From contig NZ_JAURYQ010000020.1 in assembly GCF_030653815.1 (NCBI RefSeq), positions 1 through 36,841 of the forward strand: DNA of 36,841 nucleotides, read 5' to 3'. Below, one piece after another: positions 1-11,494 of this stretch. The notes beneath the pieces are model-generated. The model did not search any database. It was not told where the DNA came from and saw only the letters and a program-made list of their open reading frames with translations. Source of the DNA: Rhodoferax sp. (GTDB taxonomy: Bacteria; Pseudomonadota; Gammaproteobacteria; Burkholderiales; Burkholderiaceae_C). Position numbers and translations under genes: made by a program. Positions within the stretch are counted from its first letter, which is position 1. Each line of letters starts with the position of its first letter.

Positions 1-469
1 ACAGGGCGCCTTTGTCATCGAGGAATTGACCGAACTGGTCGAAGAAGCTGTGCTGCTGGAATTCGAGCGCATCACCGAGCGCGGCGGCGTGCTGGGTGCC
101 ATGGAAACTGGCTACCAGCGCGGCAAGATTCAGGACGAATCCATGCACTACGAGATGCTCAAGCACACCGGCGAGTTGCCCATCATCGGTGTCAACACCT
201 TCCGCAACCCGCACGGCGACCCGGTCAATGACAAGCTGGAACTGGCGCGCAGTACGGAAGAAGAAAAGCAGAGCCAGCTAAAGCGGCTTGTCGACTTCCA
301 TGCGCGTCACGCCAAAGAAGCCCCCGCCATGCTGGCGCGTCTGAAGCAGGCCGTGATCGACAACCAGAATGTGTTCGAGGTGCTGATGCATGCCGTGCGC
401 GTGTGCTCGCTGGGCCAGATCACCAACGCCTTGTTCGAGGTGGGTGGGCAGTACCGGCGCAATATGTAG
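1..469 (+). CDS. icmF: Fused isobutyryl-CoA mutase (IcmF), C-terminal part only
   Basis: The frame is open from base 2 to the TAG at 467-469, so the gene begins before the window and only about 155 C-terminal residues are seen. The visible part contains RGGVLGAMETGYQRGKIQ, HTGELPIIGVNTF and the terminal ITNALFEVGGQYRRNM. These resemble the C-terminal end of the catalytic domain of adenosylcobalamin-dependent acyl-CoA mutases, and specifically the fused IcmF proteins, which carry the B12-binding domain, a MeaB-like G-protein chaperone and the mutase on one chain. The family interconverts isobutyryl-CoA and n-butyryl-CoA or related acyl-CoAs. The B12 and GTPase domains are outside the window, so the fused architecture is inferred from the C-terminal end. 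An ordinary methylmalonyl-CoA mutase large subunit is less likely. A dispersed palindromic repeat starts five bases after the stop. Confidence 0.8.
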   Translation, partial: QGAFVIEELTELVEEAVLLEFERITERGGVLGAMETGYQRGKIQDESMHYEMLKHTGELPIIGVNTFRNPHGDPVNDKLELARSTEEEKQSQLKRLVDFHARHAKEAPAMLARLKQAVIDNQNVFEVLMHAVRVCSLGQITNALFEVGGQYRRNM

Positions 470-473
470 ATGT

Positions 474-518
474 CTTGCGGGTCAGACCACTCGCGCAGCG
501 ACGTGCTCTGACCCCAAC
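474..518. repeat. Dispersed palindromic element, copy A
   Basis: The copy begins with CTTGCGGGTCAGACCAC and ends with GTGCTCTGACCCCAAC. GGGTCAGA and TCTGACCC form the inverted arms, with a variable centre. It starts five bases after the icmF stop. The outer sequences match the copy at 8216-8262 almost exactly, and variants lie at 19773-19828 and 27431-27513. Confidence 0.85.
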
Positions 519-530
519 TAATCAAAGCAA

Positions 531-553
531 AACGGCCCGAAAGGGCCGTTTTT
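531..553. terminator. Bidirectional rho-independent terminator
   Basis: AACGGCCC (531-538) pairs with GGGCCGTT (543-550) around a GAAA tetraloop. T residues follow on the plus strand to 553, and A residues precede the stem, giving a T-run on the minus strand. It can end icmF rightward and the small leftward gene at 567-734. Confidence 0.85.
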
Positions 554-566
554 GCAATGGAACCAA

Positions 567-734
567 TCAACCGCCCTTTTTGCAGCGCTTGCCGGGGTTC
601 TTCTTGTTGTTGGTGGCCACGCCACGCTCGAGGCTGCGCATCTGGCCGTGCGGGGCGGTAAAACACACGCCCTTGGGGGCGACAGGACGGGGGCTTGCCT
701 TGCGGTCAGCTTCGGTGCGGAATTCTTTGGCCAT
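567..734 (-). CDS. Small basic hypothetical protein (55 aa)
   Basis: This minus-strand ORF has ATG at 734-732 and TGA at 569-567. It starts MAKEFRTEADRK and ends in a lysine-rich tail (NNKKNPGKRCKKGG). There is a good ribosome-binding site, GGAG, seven bases before the start. A terminator lies just beyond the stop, and dbpA lies upstream on the same strand, with 51 bases between them. The protein has two cysteines, no membrane segment and a strongly positive C-terminus, which would suit nucleic acid or ribosome contact, though this is only a guess. I do not recognise a named family. The case for a gene rests on the start signal, compact position and terminator. Confidence 0.65.
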   Translation of the reverse strand: MAKEFRTEADRKASPRPVAPKGVCFTAPHGQMRSLERGVATNNKKNPGKRCKKGG

Positions 735-785
735 GAGTGGACTCCAGTGAGTGAATAAAAACGGCGATTATCCCGCACTTGGCGG

Positions 786-2174
<1,389 letters not shown>

Positions 2175-2180
2175 GGCAGG

Positions 2181-2208
2181 ATTATCGTTTTTACCCAAGT
2201 GTGCACAA
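2181..2208 (-). promoter_or_regulatory. Candidate dbpA promoter
   Basis: Reading leftward, TTGTGC (2208-2203) and GATAAT (2186-2181) are separated by 16 bases. The predicted transcription start falls at or next to the A of the dbpA ATG at 2174. The -10 is good (5/6) and the -35 is weak (3/6). Confidence 0.4.
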
Positions 2209-2243
2209 TGGACGCTGTGATTGGCCGAAAAGGAGAACCTGAC

Positions 2244-3737
2244 ATGTTGCAAAAACCAAAGTGCCGTTTCGGCACGTCCCTGCTGCTGGTGGCGCTGCTC
2301 TCGGCCTGTGGCAGCGCCATCGTGAACCCGGTCAGCGGCCAAGCCGAGCGCTCGGTGATGAGCGAGCAAATGGAGTTGACCGAGGGCGCCAAGGCACACC
2401 AAGAGGTGCTGCAGGAATACGGCGTGGTCAAGGACGCGCGGCTACAGGCCTATGTGAACAACCTGGGCCAGCGCCTGGCCAAACAGTCGCACCGCGAGCA
2501 ATTGCCATGGCACTTTACTGTGCTCGACAGCCCTGAGATCAATGCTTTTGCGCTGCCCGGTGGTTATGTCTACGTGACGCGCGGCATCATGGCCTACCTG
2601 CAAAACGAGGCGGAACTGGCGGGTGTGATCGGCCATGAAATCGGCCATGTCACGGCCCGTCACGGCGCCCAGCGCGCCACCCGCCAGCAGGATGCCGGGC
2701 TGGGCGTGCTGGCGGCGAGCGTGCTGGGTGCCGTGCTGGAAAGCCGGGGCATGAGTGGCGCCGGACGGCTGGCCAGTGAGTTCTCGCAAACCGTGGCCTC
2801 GGGCTACATTGCCTCGTACAGCCGCGACCAGGAACTGCAGGCCGACACCCTGGGCGCCGAGTACCTGGCGCGCACCGCCTATGACCCGCGCAACATGGTC
2901 AACGTGATCAACTCGCTGAAAAGCCAGGAGCGTTTTGCCGCCGACCAGGCCCGTGCCGAGGGCCGTGCAGCCCCGGCGTCGGGCAGTTGGTTGTCGTCGC
3001 ACCCGAGCAACGACCAGCGCCTGCAGCAAATCAGCCAGCAGGCCACGCAGCTCAAGGGTCAGTACGCCGATGATGGCCGCGCCCGCTACCTGCAGGCCAT
3101 TGCCGGCATGGCCTATGGTGAAAGTGCCGACCAGGGCGTGACGCGCGGCCAGAATTTTTACCACGCCGACATGGGCATTGCCATCACCGCCCCCACGGGC
3201 TGGAAGATTCAGAACGAGGCCAGCCAGCTGGCGCTGGTCAATGCCGCCCGGGACGCCGCCTTGATGATCCAGGTGGCACCCCCGAAGGCAGGCAGCACCC
3301 ATGACGAGGTGATCCGCAACTTGCTCAAGCCCAGCCAGGGCCGCACAGAGCGTCTGAACATCAACGGACTCCAGGCCACCCGCTTTGTTGGCAGCCGTAC
3401 CACCAACCAGGGTCAGCAGTCGATCGATGCCACGCTGGTGACGGGCCCTCGAGGCACGGTGTTCGTGATGGTGCCCGCTGGCAAAAATGCCGCTGCGCTG
3501 CAGCAGGCCCGAGCGGGTTTGGCGCAGGCGCAGGGCAGTTTTCGCGCCATGACGGCGCCAGACCGCACCGCTGCCCGACCCTGGACCCTGCGCACCACGG
3601 CTTACCCTGCGGGTGGCTTTGCCCAGTTGGCCCAGCGCTCCCCGCTGCCCCAGGCCGAAGCGCAGTTGCGCTTGATCAACGGCTTCTACGGCGGCGGTGC
3701 GCCCAGGGTGGGACAGTTGGTGAAGGTGGTGGAATAA
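2244..3737 (+). CDS. M48-family metalloprotease, outer-membrane lipoprotein type (BepA/LoiP-like)
   Basis: ATG at 2244 was chosen because AGGAGA lies seven bases upstream and the N-terminus then becomes a lipoprotein signal peptide: basic start, hydrophobic stretch and lipobox LLSAC with the acylated Cys at 22. The 497-residue product has the zinc-protease motif HEIGH (131-135) and the downstream glutamate ligand in DQELQADTLG (E197). Residues after about 290 form a separate C-terminal domain typical of longer M48 lipoproteins, without the TPR region of BepA. Periplasmic M48 proteases of this kind act in quality control of outer-membrane proteins, and that role is inferred here. It converges on gshA with eight bases between the stop codons. 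Confidence 0.85.
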   Translation: MLQKPKCRFGTSLLLVALLSACGSAIVNPVSGQAERSVMSEQMELTEGAKAHQEVLQEYGVVKDARLQAYVNNLGQRLAKQSHREQLPWHFTVLDSPEINAFALPGGYVYVTRGIMAYLQNEAELAGVIGHEIGHVTARHGAQRATRQQDAGLGVLAASVLGAVLESRGMSGAGRLASEFSQTVASGYIASYSRDQELQADTLGAEYLARTAYDPRNMVNVINSLKSQERFAADQARAEGRAAPASGSWLSSHPSNDQRLQQISQQATQLKGQYADDGRARYLQAIAGMAYGESADQGVTRGQNFYHADMGIAITAPTGWKIQNEASQLALVNAARDAALMIQVAPPKAGSTHDEVIRNLLKPSQGRTERLNINGLQATRFVGSRTTNQGQQSIDATLVTGPRGTVFVMVPAGKNAAALQQARAGLAQAQGSFRAMTAPDRTAARPWTLRTTAYPAGGFAQLAQRSPLPQAEAQLRLINGFYGGGAPRVGQLVKVVE

Positions 3738-3745
3738 GGGCAGGC

Positions 3746-5308
3746 TCACGCAAAGTAAGCCGCCACAAAATCCTCAAACGGTTCTTGCGGCGCCGCGTCC
3801 AGCTGCCGTTGCGCCGCCAGTGACGCCTGCACACTGGTCTTGAACCGGGCCAGGGCGTCGGCGGACAGGGCGCTGGCCTGCAGGCTCTGGGTGTGGGTTT
3901 TTGACATCGCAAATGCAAAGTTGAAATAACCGCCGTGTTGCTTGATGGCCTCCAGCACCTGGGCTGAGGGCGTGCGTTCGGGCTCGTCAATGCGCAGGCG
4001 CAGGTCTTGCATCGCTGCCTGGTAGCTTTGGCCGCCATAGGCGGTGTCGAGCATGGCAGCAAACGGCGCCATGTCGTCAAACAACTCATGCGCCAGCGCG
4101 CGCAACGGTTGTTCGTGGTTGTGCACCAGCAGTTGCAGGCCGGGCTGGCGGCCACGCGTGACCACACGGCGTTTGTTTTCGTCGTTTTCGCTTTGCTCGC
4201 GGCTGGTGATGGGTGGGCTGGCGCGAAACAGGCACATCAGCATCAATACGTCGGCAAACAGGCTTTGCTCGGGCGCAATGCCAATGTCAATGAAGGGGTT
4301 CAGGTCGAACAGCCGCATTTCAAGGTACTGCACGCCCAGGGTGCGCAGCGCTTTGGCCGGGCGCTCGCCGTTGGGGGCGATGCGCTTGGGCCGCATCGGG
4401 GCATAAAACTCGGCCTCCAACTGCAGCAGGCTGTCGCTCAGCTGCTTCCAGTGTTCGCCTTCGCGCACGCCCAGCTCGGCGTAATACGGGTCGGGTGTGC
4501 GGATCGCTGCCTCCAGCCCATCGGTGTATTCGGCGAGCGAGTTGAAGTTGATGTTGAGTTTGTCTTGCGCGTGGTTCTGGTACCCCAGGTCGCTCATGCG
4601 CAGGCTGGTGGCATAGGCGCCGTGCAGGGTACCGGGCACGAGTTCGGTCAAATCGCTGGGGTGCCCCTGCAAAAACGACTGGCACAGCGCCGGGGAGGCA
4701 CCGAACAGGTAGGGCACCAGCCAGCCATAACGCAAGAAATTGCGGATCAGGCCAAAACTGCGCTGGTCGATGAAGTCCTGCAAGTTGGGCGCGCCGCCGC
4801 AGCAGTCACGCAGGCTGAGCCAGAATTCCTGCGGCAGCGACCAGTTGTAGTGCGCCCCGGCAATGGTCTGCATGGCGCGGCCATAACGCAGCCCCAGGCC
4901 TTCGCGGTACACCATCTTGAAACGTGCCGCGTTGGTGGGGCCGTAGTCGGCAATCGCAATGTCGGCGTCTGGGCCGATGCGGCAGGGCATGGAGCCCGCC
5001 CAGAGAAACTCGCCTTCAAGTTGCTGGGCGCTGAAGCGGTGGATGTCTTTTAAAAACTCCATCGGAAAGCCAGGCGCGCTGGACGGCGGCGTGATGAACT
5101 CCAGCAGCGCCTCGGCGTAGTCGGTGGTGATCCAGGGGTGGGTCAGTTTGGAGCCCAGCGCGCCGGGGTGCGGCGTTTTGGCCAACTGGCCACTGCGGTC
5201 AATGCGCAGGCATTCGCGCTCAAAACCGCGCTGGATACCACGCAGCAGCAGGGCCTGGGCGCCTTCGGAAAACTGGCGGACTTCGTTGCAACAGGTAAAT
5301 TTCAGCAT
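3746..5308 (-). CDS. gshA: Glutamate-cysteine ligase
   Basis: The enzyme catalyses the first step of glutathione synthesis, ATP-dependent joining of L-glutamate and L-cysteine, in the cytoplasm. The 520-residue product matches the E. coli-type family (518 residues). Recognisable blocks are GFERECLRID near the N-terminus, THPWITTDYAEALLEFITPP, NWSLPQEFW, LNINFNSLAEYT and YLEMRLFDLNPF. Glutamates of the GFERE and DYAEALLE blocks correspond to metal/substrate-binding residues of the family. No Shine-Dalgarno sequence is evident before ATG 5308. It diverges from amn, with 95 bases between the starts. gshB is not in the window. Confidence 0.95.
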   Translation of the reverse strand: MLKFTCCNEVRQFSEGAQALLLRGIQRGFERECLRIDRSGQLAKTPHPGALGSKLTHPWITTDYAEALLEFITPPSSAPGFPMEFLKDIHRFSAQQLEGEFLWAGSMPCRIGPDADIAIADYGPTNAARFKMVYREGLGLRYGRAMQTIAGAHYNWSLPQEFWLSLRDCCGGAPNLQDFIDQRSFGLIRNFLRYGWLVPYLFGASPALCQSFLQGHPSDLTELVPGTLHGAYATSLRMSDLGYQNHAQDKLNINFNSLAEYTDGLEAAIRTPDPYYAELGVREGEHWKQLSDSLLQLEAEFYAPMRPKRIAPNGERPAKALRTLGVQYLEMRLFDLNPFIDIGIAPEQSLFADVLMLMCLFRASPPITSREQSENDENKRRVVTRGRQPGLQLLVHNHEQPLRALAHELFDDMAPFAAMLDTAYGGQSYQAAMQDLRLRIDEPERTPSAQVLEAIKQHGGYFNFAFAMSKTHTQSLQASALSADALARFKTSVQASLAAQRQLDAAPQEPFEDFVAAYFA

Positions 5309-5403
5309 GACTATGTTGTTATCGGATTCTTGGACGCAGAGTATGGCAGTTTTGCCAAATGCCCGGCCGCGCCCATGTCACCCGGTCGTGGAACAATGTG
5401 AAC

Positions 5404-6897
5404 ATGTCTTATTTGCCTGCTTTCATTGCGCCCATGCGCTTCACCGACCCGGCGGCTGCCTTGGCGCAGGCCCGGCTGATTTATGACAACAGCATTGCCC
5501 ACCTGCGCCAGGCCATGCAGCGTTATGTGGCGGGTGAAGACCTGCCCGGCCACGTGCGCGCCTGTTACCCGTTTGTGCGGGTGCAGACCGACACCGTGAC
5601 GCGCCAGACCTCCAGCGAGTCGGCGCGTCTGAGCTATGGTTTTGTGGCCGGCCCGGGCCGTTTCGAGACCACCCTGACCCGGCCTGACCTGTTCGCCAGC
5701 TACTACCTGGCGCAGTTCACCCTGCTGCTGGACAACCATGGCGTGGAACTGGAGGTGGGTACCAGCAACCAGCCGATTCCGGTGCATTTTTCCTTTGCCG
5801 AGGACGGCCATGTGGAAGGCAGCCTGAGCCAGCAGCGGCGCCAGCTGATGCGCGACGTGTTCGACCTGCCCGACCTGGCCGCCATGGACGACGGCATTGC
5901 CAACGGCACCCATGCGCCGCGCGCTGGCGAGCCACAACCCTTGTCACTGTTCACCGCGCCCCGGGTAGACTATTCATTGCAGCGCTTGCGCCATTACACC
6001 GGCACCGGCCCCGAGCATTTTCAGAACTTTGTGCTGTTCACCAACTACCAGTTCTACATTGACGAATTTGTCCGGCTTGGCCATGAGGCCATGCAGGACC
6101 CCGCCAGCGACTATGTCGCGTTTGTCGAGGCGGGCAATGTGGTGACTGAAAAAGTAGCCGTCATTGCGAGCGAAGCGCGGCAATCCATGCCACCACCGCC
6201 CAGGTTGCCGCAAATGCCCGCCTACCACCTGGTGCGCCCCGACGGCAGCGGCATCACCATGGTCAATATTGGCGTGGGCCCGGCCAATGCCAAGACCATC
6301 ACCGACCACATTGCCGTTTTGCGTCCGCATGCCTGGATCATGCTGGGCCATTGCGCCGGCTTGCGCAGCAGCCAGCAGTTGGGCGATTACGTGCTGGCGC
6401 ACGGCTATGTGCGCGAGGACCATGTGCTTGACGAGGAACTGCCGTTGTGGGTGCCCATCCCCGCGCTGGCCGAAATCCAGGTGGCGCTGGCGTCTGCCGT
6501 GTCGGAGGTGACCCGGCTCAAGGGGCCGGAGCTCAAACGCATCATGCGCACCGGCACCGTAGCCTCCACCGACAACCGCAACTGGGAACTGCTGCCCGAC
6601 AACGGCCCGCAGCGCCGTTTCAGCCAGAGTCGCGCGGTGGCGCTCGACATGGAAAGTGCCACCATTGCCGCCAACGGCTTCCGGTTTCGCGTGCCCTACG
6701 GCACCCTGCTGTGTGTCAGCGACAAGCCGCTGCACGGCGAGATCAAGCTGCCCGGCATGGCCAACCACTTTTACCGTGAGCGCGTCGACCAGCACCTGCG
6801 CATCGGCATCCGCGCGCTGGAGTTGCTGCGCGAACAGGGCATTGACCAGCTCCACAGCCGCAAATTGCGCAGCTTTGCCGAGGTGGCGTTTCAGTAA
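5404..6897 (+). CDS. amn: AMP nucleosidase
   Basis: The enzyme hydrolyses AMP to adenine and ribose 5-phosphate in purine turnover. The 497-residue product can be aligned from memory with E. coli Amn along its whole length: RLRHYTGTGPEHFQNFVLFT, VNIGVGPANAKTI, IMLGHCAGLRSSQ, GDYVLAHGYVREDHVLD, ALDMESATIAANGFRFRVPY and CVSDKPLHGEIKLPG. ATG 5404 gives MSYLPAFIAPMRF. An upstream in-frame ATG at 5359 would add 15 poorly conserved-looking residues, and neither start has a strong ribosome-binding site. Residues 253-262 (VIASEARQSM) are encoded by a dispersed repeat and fall in a loop that is variable relative to E. coli, between the VTEKVA and QMPAYHL segments. The core motifs remain intact, so activity is probably kept. 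It ends four bases from convergent vapC. Confidence 0.93.
   Translation: MSYLPAFIAPMRFTDPAAALAQARLIYDNSIAHLRQAMQRYVAGEDLPGHVRACYPFVRVQTDTVTRQTSSESARLSYGFVAGPGRFETTLTRPDLFASYYLAQFTLLLDNHGVELEVGTSNQPIPVHFSFAEDGHVEGSLSQQRRQLMRDVFDLPDLAAMDDGIANGTHAPRAGEPQPLSLFTAPRVDYSLQRLRHYTGTGPEHFQNFVLFTNYQFYIDEFVRLGHEAMQDPASDYVAFVEAGNVVTEKVAVIASEARQSMPPPPRLPQMPAYHLVRPDGSGITMVNIGVGPANAKTITDHIAVLRPHAWIMLGHCAGLRSSQQLGDYVLAHGYVREDHVLDEELPLWVPIPALAEIQVALASAVSEVTRLKGPELKRIMRTGTVASTDNRNWELLPDNGPQRRFSQSRAVALDMESATIAANGFRFRVPYGTLLCVSDKPLHGEIKLPGMANHFYRERVDQHLRIGIRALELLREQGIDQLHSRKLRSFAEVAFQ
6160..6189 (+). repeat. Dispersed repeat inside amn (VIASEARQSM-coding)
   Basis: The 30 bases from GTCATTGCGAGC to CGGCAATCCATG lie in frame in amn. 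The second half (AAGCGCGGCAATCCATG) recurs at 34452-34468. From memory, this kind of sequence recurs at many places in proteobacterial genomes and yields the peptide VIASEARQS in small predicted ORFs. Confidence 0.75.
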
Positions 6898-6901
6898 AAA
6901 G

Positions 6902-7321
6902 TCAGCTTGCTGGCACCACGACAGGCGGCACCAGATTCAGACGCTTGGCGCGGCGTGCAAAGCGCCGGTCATCAAAGCTGATGAATTCGGCGCAATGGCT
7001 GCTGGCTGCCAGGTGGAGCGCATCGGCAAAGTCCAGCCCATCGCTGTGCCATGCCAGGGCATCGTTGATGCGCGACCATTCTTCGACGCTGACGTTGGGC
7101 AGGCCGAGCAAGTGCCTGATTACCCGGACAAAATCTTCAGCGTCAAAGCCGTAAAAGGCCCGCAACACCCATTCGAGCTCCAGCACCACCGTCAAAGGGA
7201 CAAAGATCTGGGCTGACTCGCCCAGCAGGCGGCGTGCCGCCGGGCGCTGGCTGGCCGCTTCCGCGTCGGCGGGATCGTCGACATAAAAACGGGCCAGCAC
7301 ATTGGTGTCAAGGGCGATCAT
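6902..7321 (-). CDS. vapC: PIN-domain ribonuclease toxin (VapC type)
   Basis: The 139-residue protein begins MIALDTNVLARFYVDD and has the PIN acidic residues in order: D5, E48, D100 (in GLDFADALHLA) and D117 (in ISFDD). These residues bind the metal used to cut RNA. ATG 7321 lies within the last 14 bases of the preceding antitoxin gene, the usual VapBC arrangement with translational coupling. A longer reading that starts inside the antitoxin frame was rejected. The RNA target cannot be read from the sequence. It converges on amn with a four-base gap. Confidence 0.88.
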   Translation of the reverse strand: MIALDTNVLARFYVDDPADAEAASQRPAARRLLGESAQIFVPLTVVLELEWVLRAFYGFDAEDFVRVIRHLLGLPNVSVEEWSRINDALAWHSDGLDFADALHLAASSHCAEFISFDDRRFARRAKRLNLVPPVVVPAS

Positions 7322-7568
7322 TGCCTGCCTCGCGCATGGCCTGCGCCACGTCAAAATCTGCCAGCTGGCGCTGGCCCGGTTTTTTGCACACCAGCATGCC
7401 AAAACCGTCGTCGACTTTGGAGGGTACCACCTGGCGCTTCATCTCGACGTGGATCACTTGCCCTTCCAGGCTGAAGTTCAGTTGACAGCCTGGGGCAATG
7501 CCAAGGCGGCGCCGGATTTGCACCGGTATCACCACCTGACCTTTTTCGGAAACGGTTACAGTTTGCAT
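7308..7568 (-). CDS. vapB: AbrB/MazE-type antitoxin (VapB)
   Basis: The 86-residue protein starts MQTVTVSEKGQVVIPVQIRRRLGI, the SpoVT-AbrB swapped-hairpin DNA-binding domain (residues 1-45). A C-terminal tail of about 40 residues should bind and block the PIN toxin. AGGAG lies six bases before ATG 7568. The 14-base overlap with vapC couples the two. A palindrome just upstream (7582-7596) is a likely autoregulatory operator. Antitoxins of this family usually repress their own operon together with the toxin, and that is inferred here. Confidence 0.88.
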   Translation of the reverse strand: MQTVTVSEKGQVVIPVQIRRRLGIAPGCQLNFSLEGQVIHVEMKRQVVPSKVDDGFGMLVCKKPGQRQLADFDVAQAMREAGNDRP

Positions 7569-7581
7569 GTCGACTCCTATT

Positions 7582-7596
7582 TCTTACCTTGTAAGA
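7582..7596 (-). promoter_or_regulatory. Candidate VapB operator
   Basis: TCTTAC and GTAAGA form a 6-bp inverted repeat around CTT, 14 bases upstream of the vapB ATG and next to its AGGAG site. The position suits repression of vapBC. No convincing -35/-10 pair was found around it. Confidence 0.45.
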
Positions 7597-8215
7597 GAAC
7601 TTTAGCAGAAAGTCATTGAACCGTGTCCACCTTGCTGCACATTGAACGCCTGGACGCAGTGGTGCGCGCGTTGCAGGACAGTGGCGCGACCAGCGTGCTG
7701 GACTTGGGCTGCGGCCCCGGCGAACTGTTGCTGCGCCTGCGCGAACACCCGCAGTTTGAGCGCCTGCTGGGCATCGACATTGATGCCCGTGCGCTGGCCG
7801 ATGCGCGCGCGGTACTGGGCCTGAACTGGCTGCAGCCCGACGCGCGGCTGGCGGTGCGGCTGGGCTCCTTTGAAGAAGTGGATGCCGAGCTGAAAGGCTT
7901 TGATGCCGCCGTGATGCTGGAGACCATTGAGCACATCACGCCGGGTCATCTGCCCAGGGTCGAGCGCGCCGTGTTTGCCGGCATGCGCCCGCAGTTGGTG
8001 TTGGTGACCACGCCGAATCAGGAATACAACGTGCTGCACGGCATGGCCGCCGGGCGAAAGCGCCATGTGGGCCACCACTTTGAGTGGACCCGGGCCCAGT
8101 TTCAGCATTGGGCCGGCGGTGTGGCGCAGCGCCATGGCTACAGTGTCAGTTTTTCCGATCTCGGCCCGCTCGACCCGGTGCGCGGCAGTTCAACACAGAT
8201 GGCGAAATTTGAAAC

Positions 8216-10256
<2,041 letters not shown>

Positions 10257-10268
10257 GGTGTTGCTGTG

Positions 10269-11486
10269 CTAGACCCGGATGGCCTGCACTGGGTCGAGCT
10301 TGGCGGCGCGCCGCGCCGGCAGGGCGGCAGCCAGCAGGCCCACGCCCAGCGCCAGCGCGCAGGCGCTGAGCACCACAGCCATATCCAGGTCCGGACTCAC
10401 CAGCACGCTGCCGTCGGCATTACGCGTGATGCGTGAGAAAAAATTGAGCAAGCCCAGCGCCAGACCCGAGCCCAGCGCCGAGCCCAACAGTCCATAAAAA
10501 CCGCCCTGCAGCAAAAACACCGCCATGATGCGCTGCGGGCTGGCGCCCATGGCGCGCAAGATGCCGATCTCCTTTTGTTTTTGCACCACCGACACCACCA
10601 GCACGCTGGCAATGCCCACCGCCACGATCACGGTGACAAAGGCGCGGATCAGGTTGTTGGAGATGCTCTGGCTGTTGAGCGCCGACAGCAGTTGCGCGTT
10701 GCTTTGCATCCAGCTCTCCACCTGCAAGCCGGTTTGCGCCTGCAGCGGCCGGGCGATGGCTTCGGCCGCAAACAAATCGGCCACGCGCAGGTCGATCTGG
10801 GTGATGCCGCCGGGCAGGTCGAGCAGCGTTTGTGCCACCTTGACGCTGATAAACACCCAGCGCCGGTTCAGATCGCGGTTGCCGATGTCAAAGATGCCGG
10901 CAATGCTGAACAAGTCATTGCGCCCGTCCATGGTCACCAGCCTGACCTTGTCGCCCACGGTCACGCCCAGGTCCTTGGCCAGCTCGACGCCGATCACGGC
11001 GTTGGCGCCGCTGACCTCGAAGCGGCCGGCCTTGAGGTATTTTTCCATCCGCACAATGCGCTGGTAGGCCTGGCTGTCGATGCCCATCATGGCAATGGGC
11101 TGGCTGGCGTCGGCGCGCGCCGCAAAGCCCGCGCCCGAGAGCGTGGGCGACACCGCCAGCACGCCGGGCGTTTGCGCGGCCAGTTGCGCCACGGCCGACC
11201 ATTGGTCGATGGCGCGCAGGCGTTGCGCACGCGGCTGGATGATGGCGGCGGTCTGGTCCGCCGGCAGGGTGGTGCGGTTGACCGCCTGCGCCGCCTTGAG
11301 CACGATGTGGGCCTGGCTGCCCAGCGTTTTGTCGATGATGGAGGCTTGCAACTGGCTGATCAGCGTGGTCAGGAAAATGATCACCGCCACGCCGGCGGTG
11401 ACCCCGGCCAGGATCAGCACGGTTTGCATGCGGCCCTCGCGCAGGTAGCGCAGGCTCACCATCAGGGCAAAGGGCAGGCGCAACAT
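10269..11486 (-). CDS. ABC transporter permease, FtsX/MacB type
   Basis: The 405-residue inner-membrane protein has one transmembrane segment near the N-terminus (VLILAGVTAGVAVIIFLTTL). A large periplasmic region of about 230 residues follows (MacB-PCD-like, with GIDSQAY and GVELAKDLGVTVGD). Three more transmembrane segments form the FtsX domain, which includes QKQKEIGILRAMGA and ends in ARRAAKLDPVQAIRV. This is the MacB/LolCE topology of mechanotransmitting permeases that do not pass substrate through the membrane themselves. It lies eight bases after the adaptor gene and 12 before the ATPase gene, so the three form one operon. The substrate is unknown. Confidence 0.88.
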   Translation of the reverse strand: MLRLPFALMVSLRYLREGRMQTVLILAGVTAGVAVIIFLTTLISQLQASIIDKTLGSQAHIVLKAAQAVNRTTLPADQTAAIIQPRAQRLRAIDQWSAVAQLAAQTPGVLAVSPTLSGAGFAARADASQPIAMMGIDSQAYQRIVRMEKYLKAGRFEVSGANAVIGVELAKDLGVTVGDKVRLVTMDGRNDLFSIAGIFDIGNRDLNRRWVFISVKVAQTLLDLPGGITQIDLRVADLFAAEAIARPLQAQTGLQVESWMQSNAQLLSALNSQSISNNLIRAFVTVIVAVGIASVLVVSVVQKQKEIGILRAMGASPQRIMAVFLLQGGFYGLLGSALGSGLALGLLNFFSRITRNADGSVLVSPDLDMAVVLSACALALGVGLLAAALPARRAAKLDPVQAIRV

Positions 11487-11494
11487 GCGGCGTG

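Noticed and set aside
5359..5403. An upstream start for amn at ATG 5359
   Set aside because: It adds residues unlike the family N-terminus and has no better ribosome-binding site than ATG 5404.
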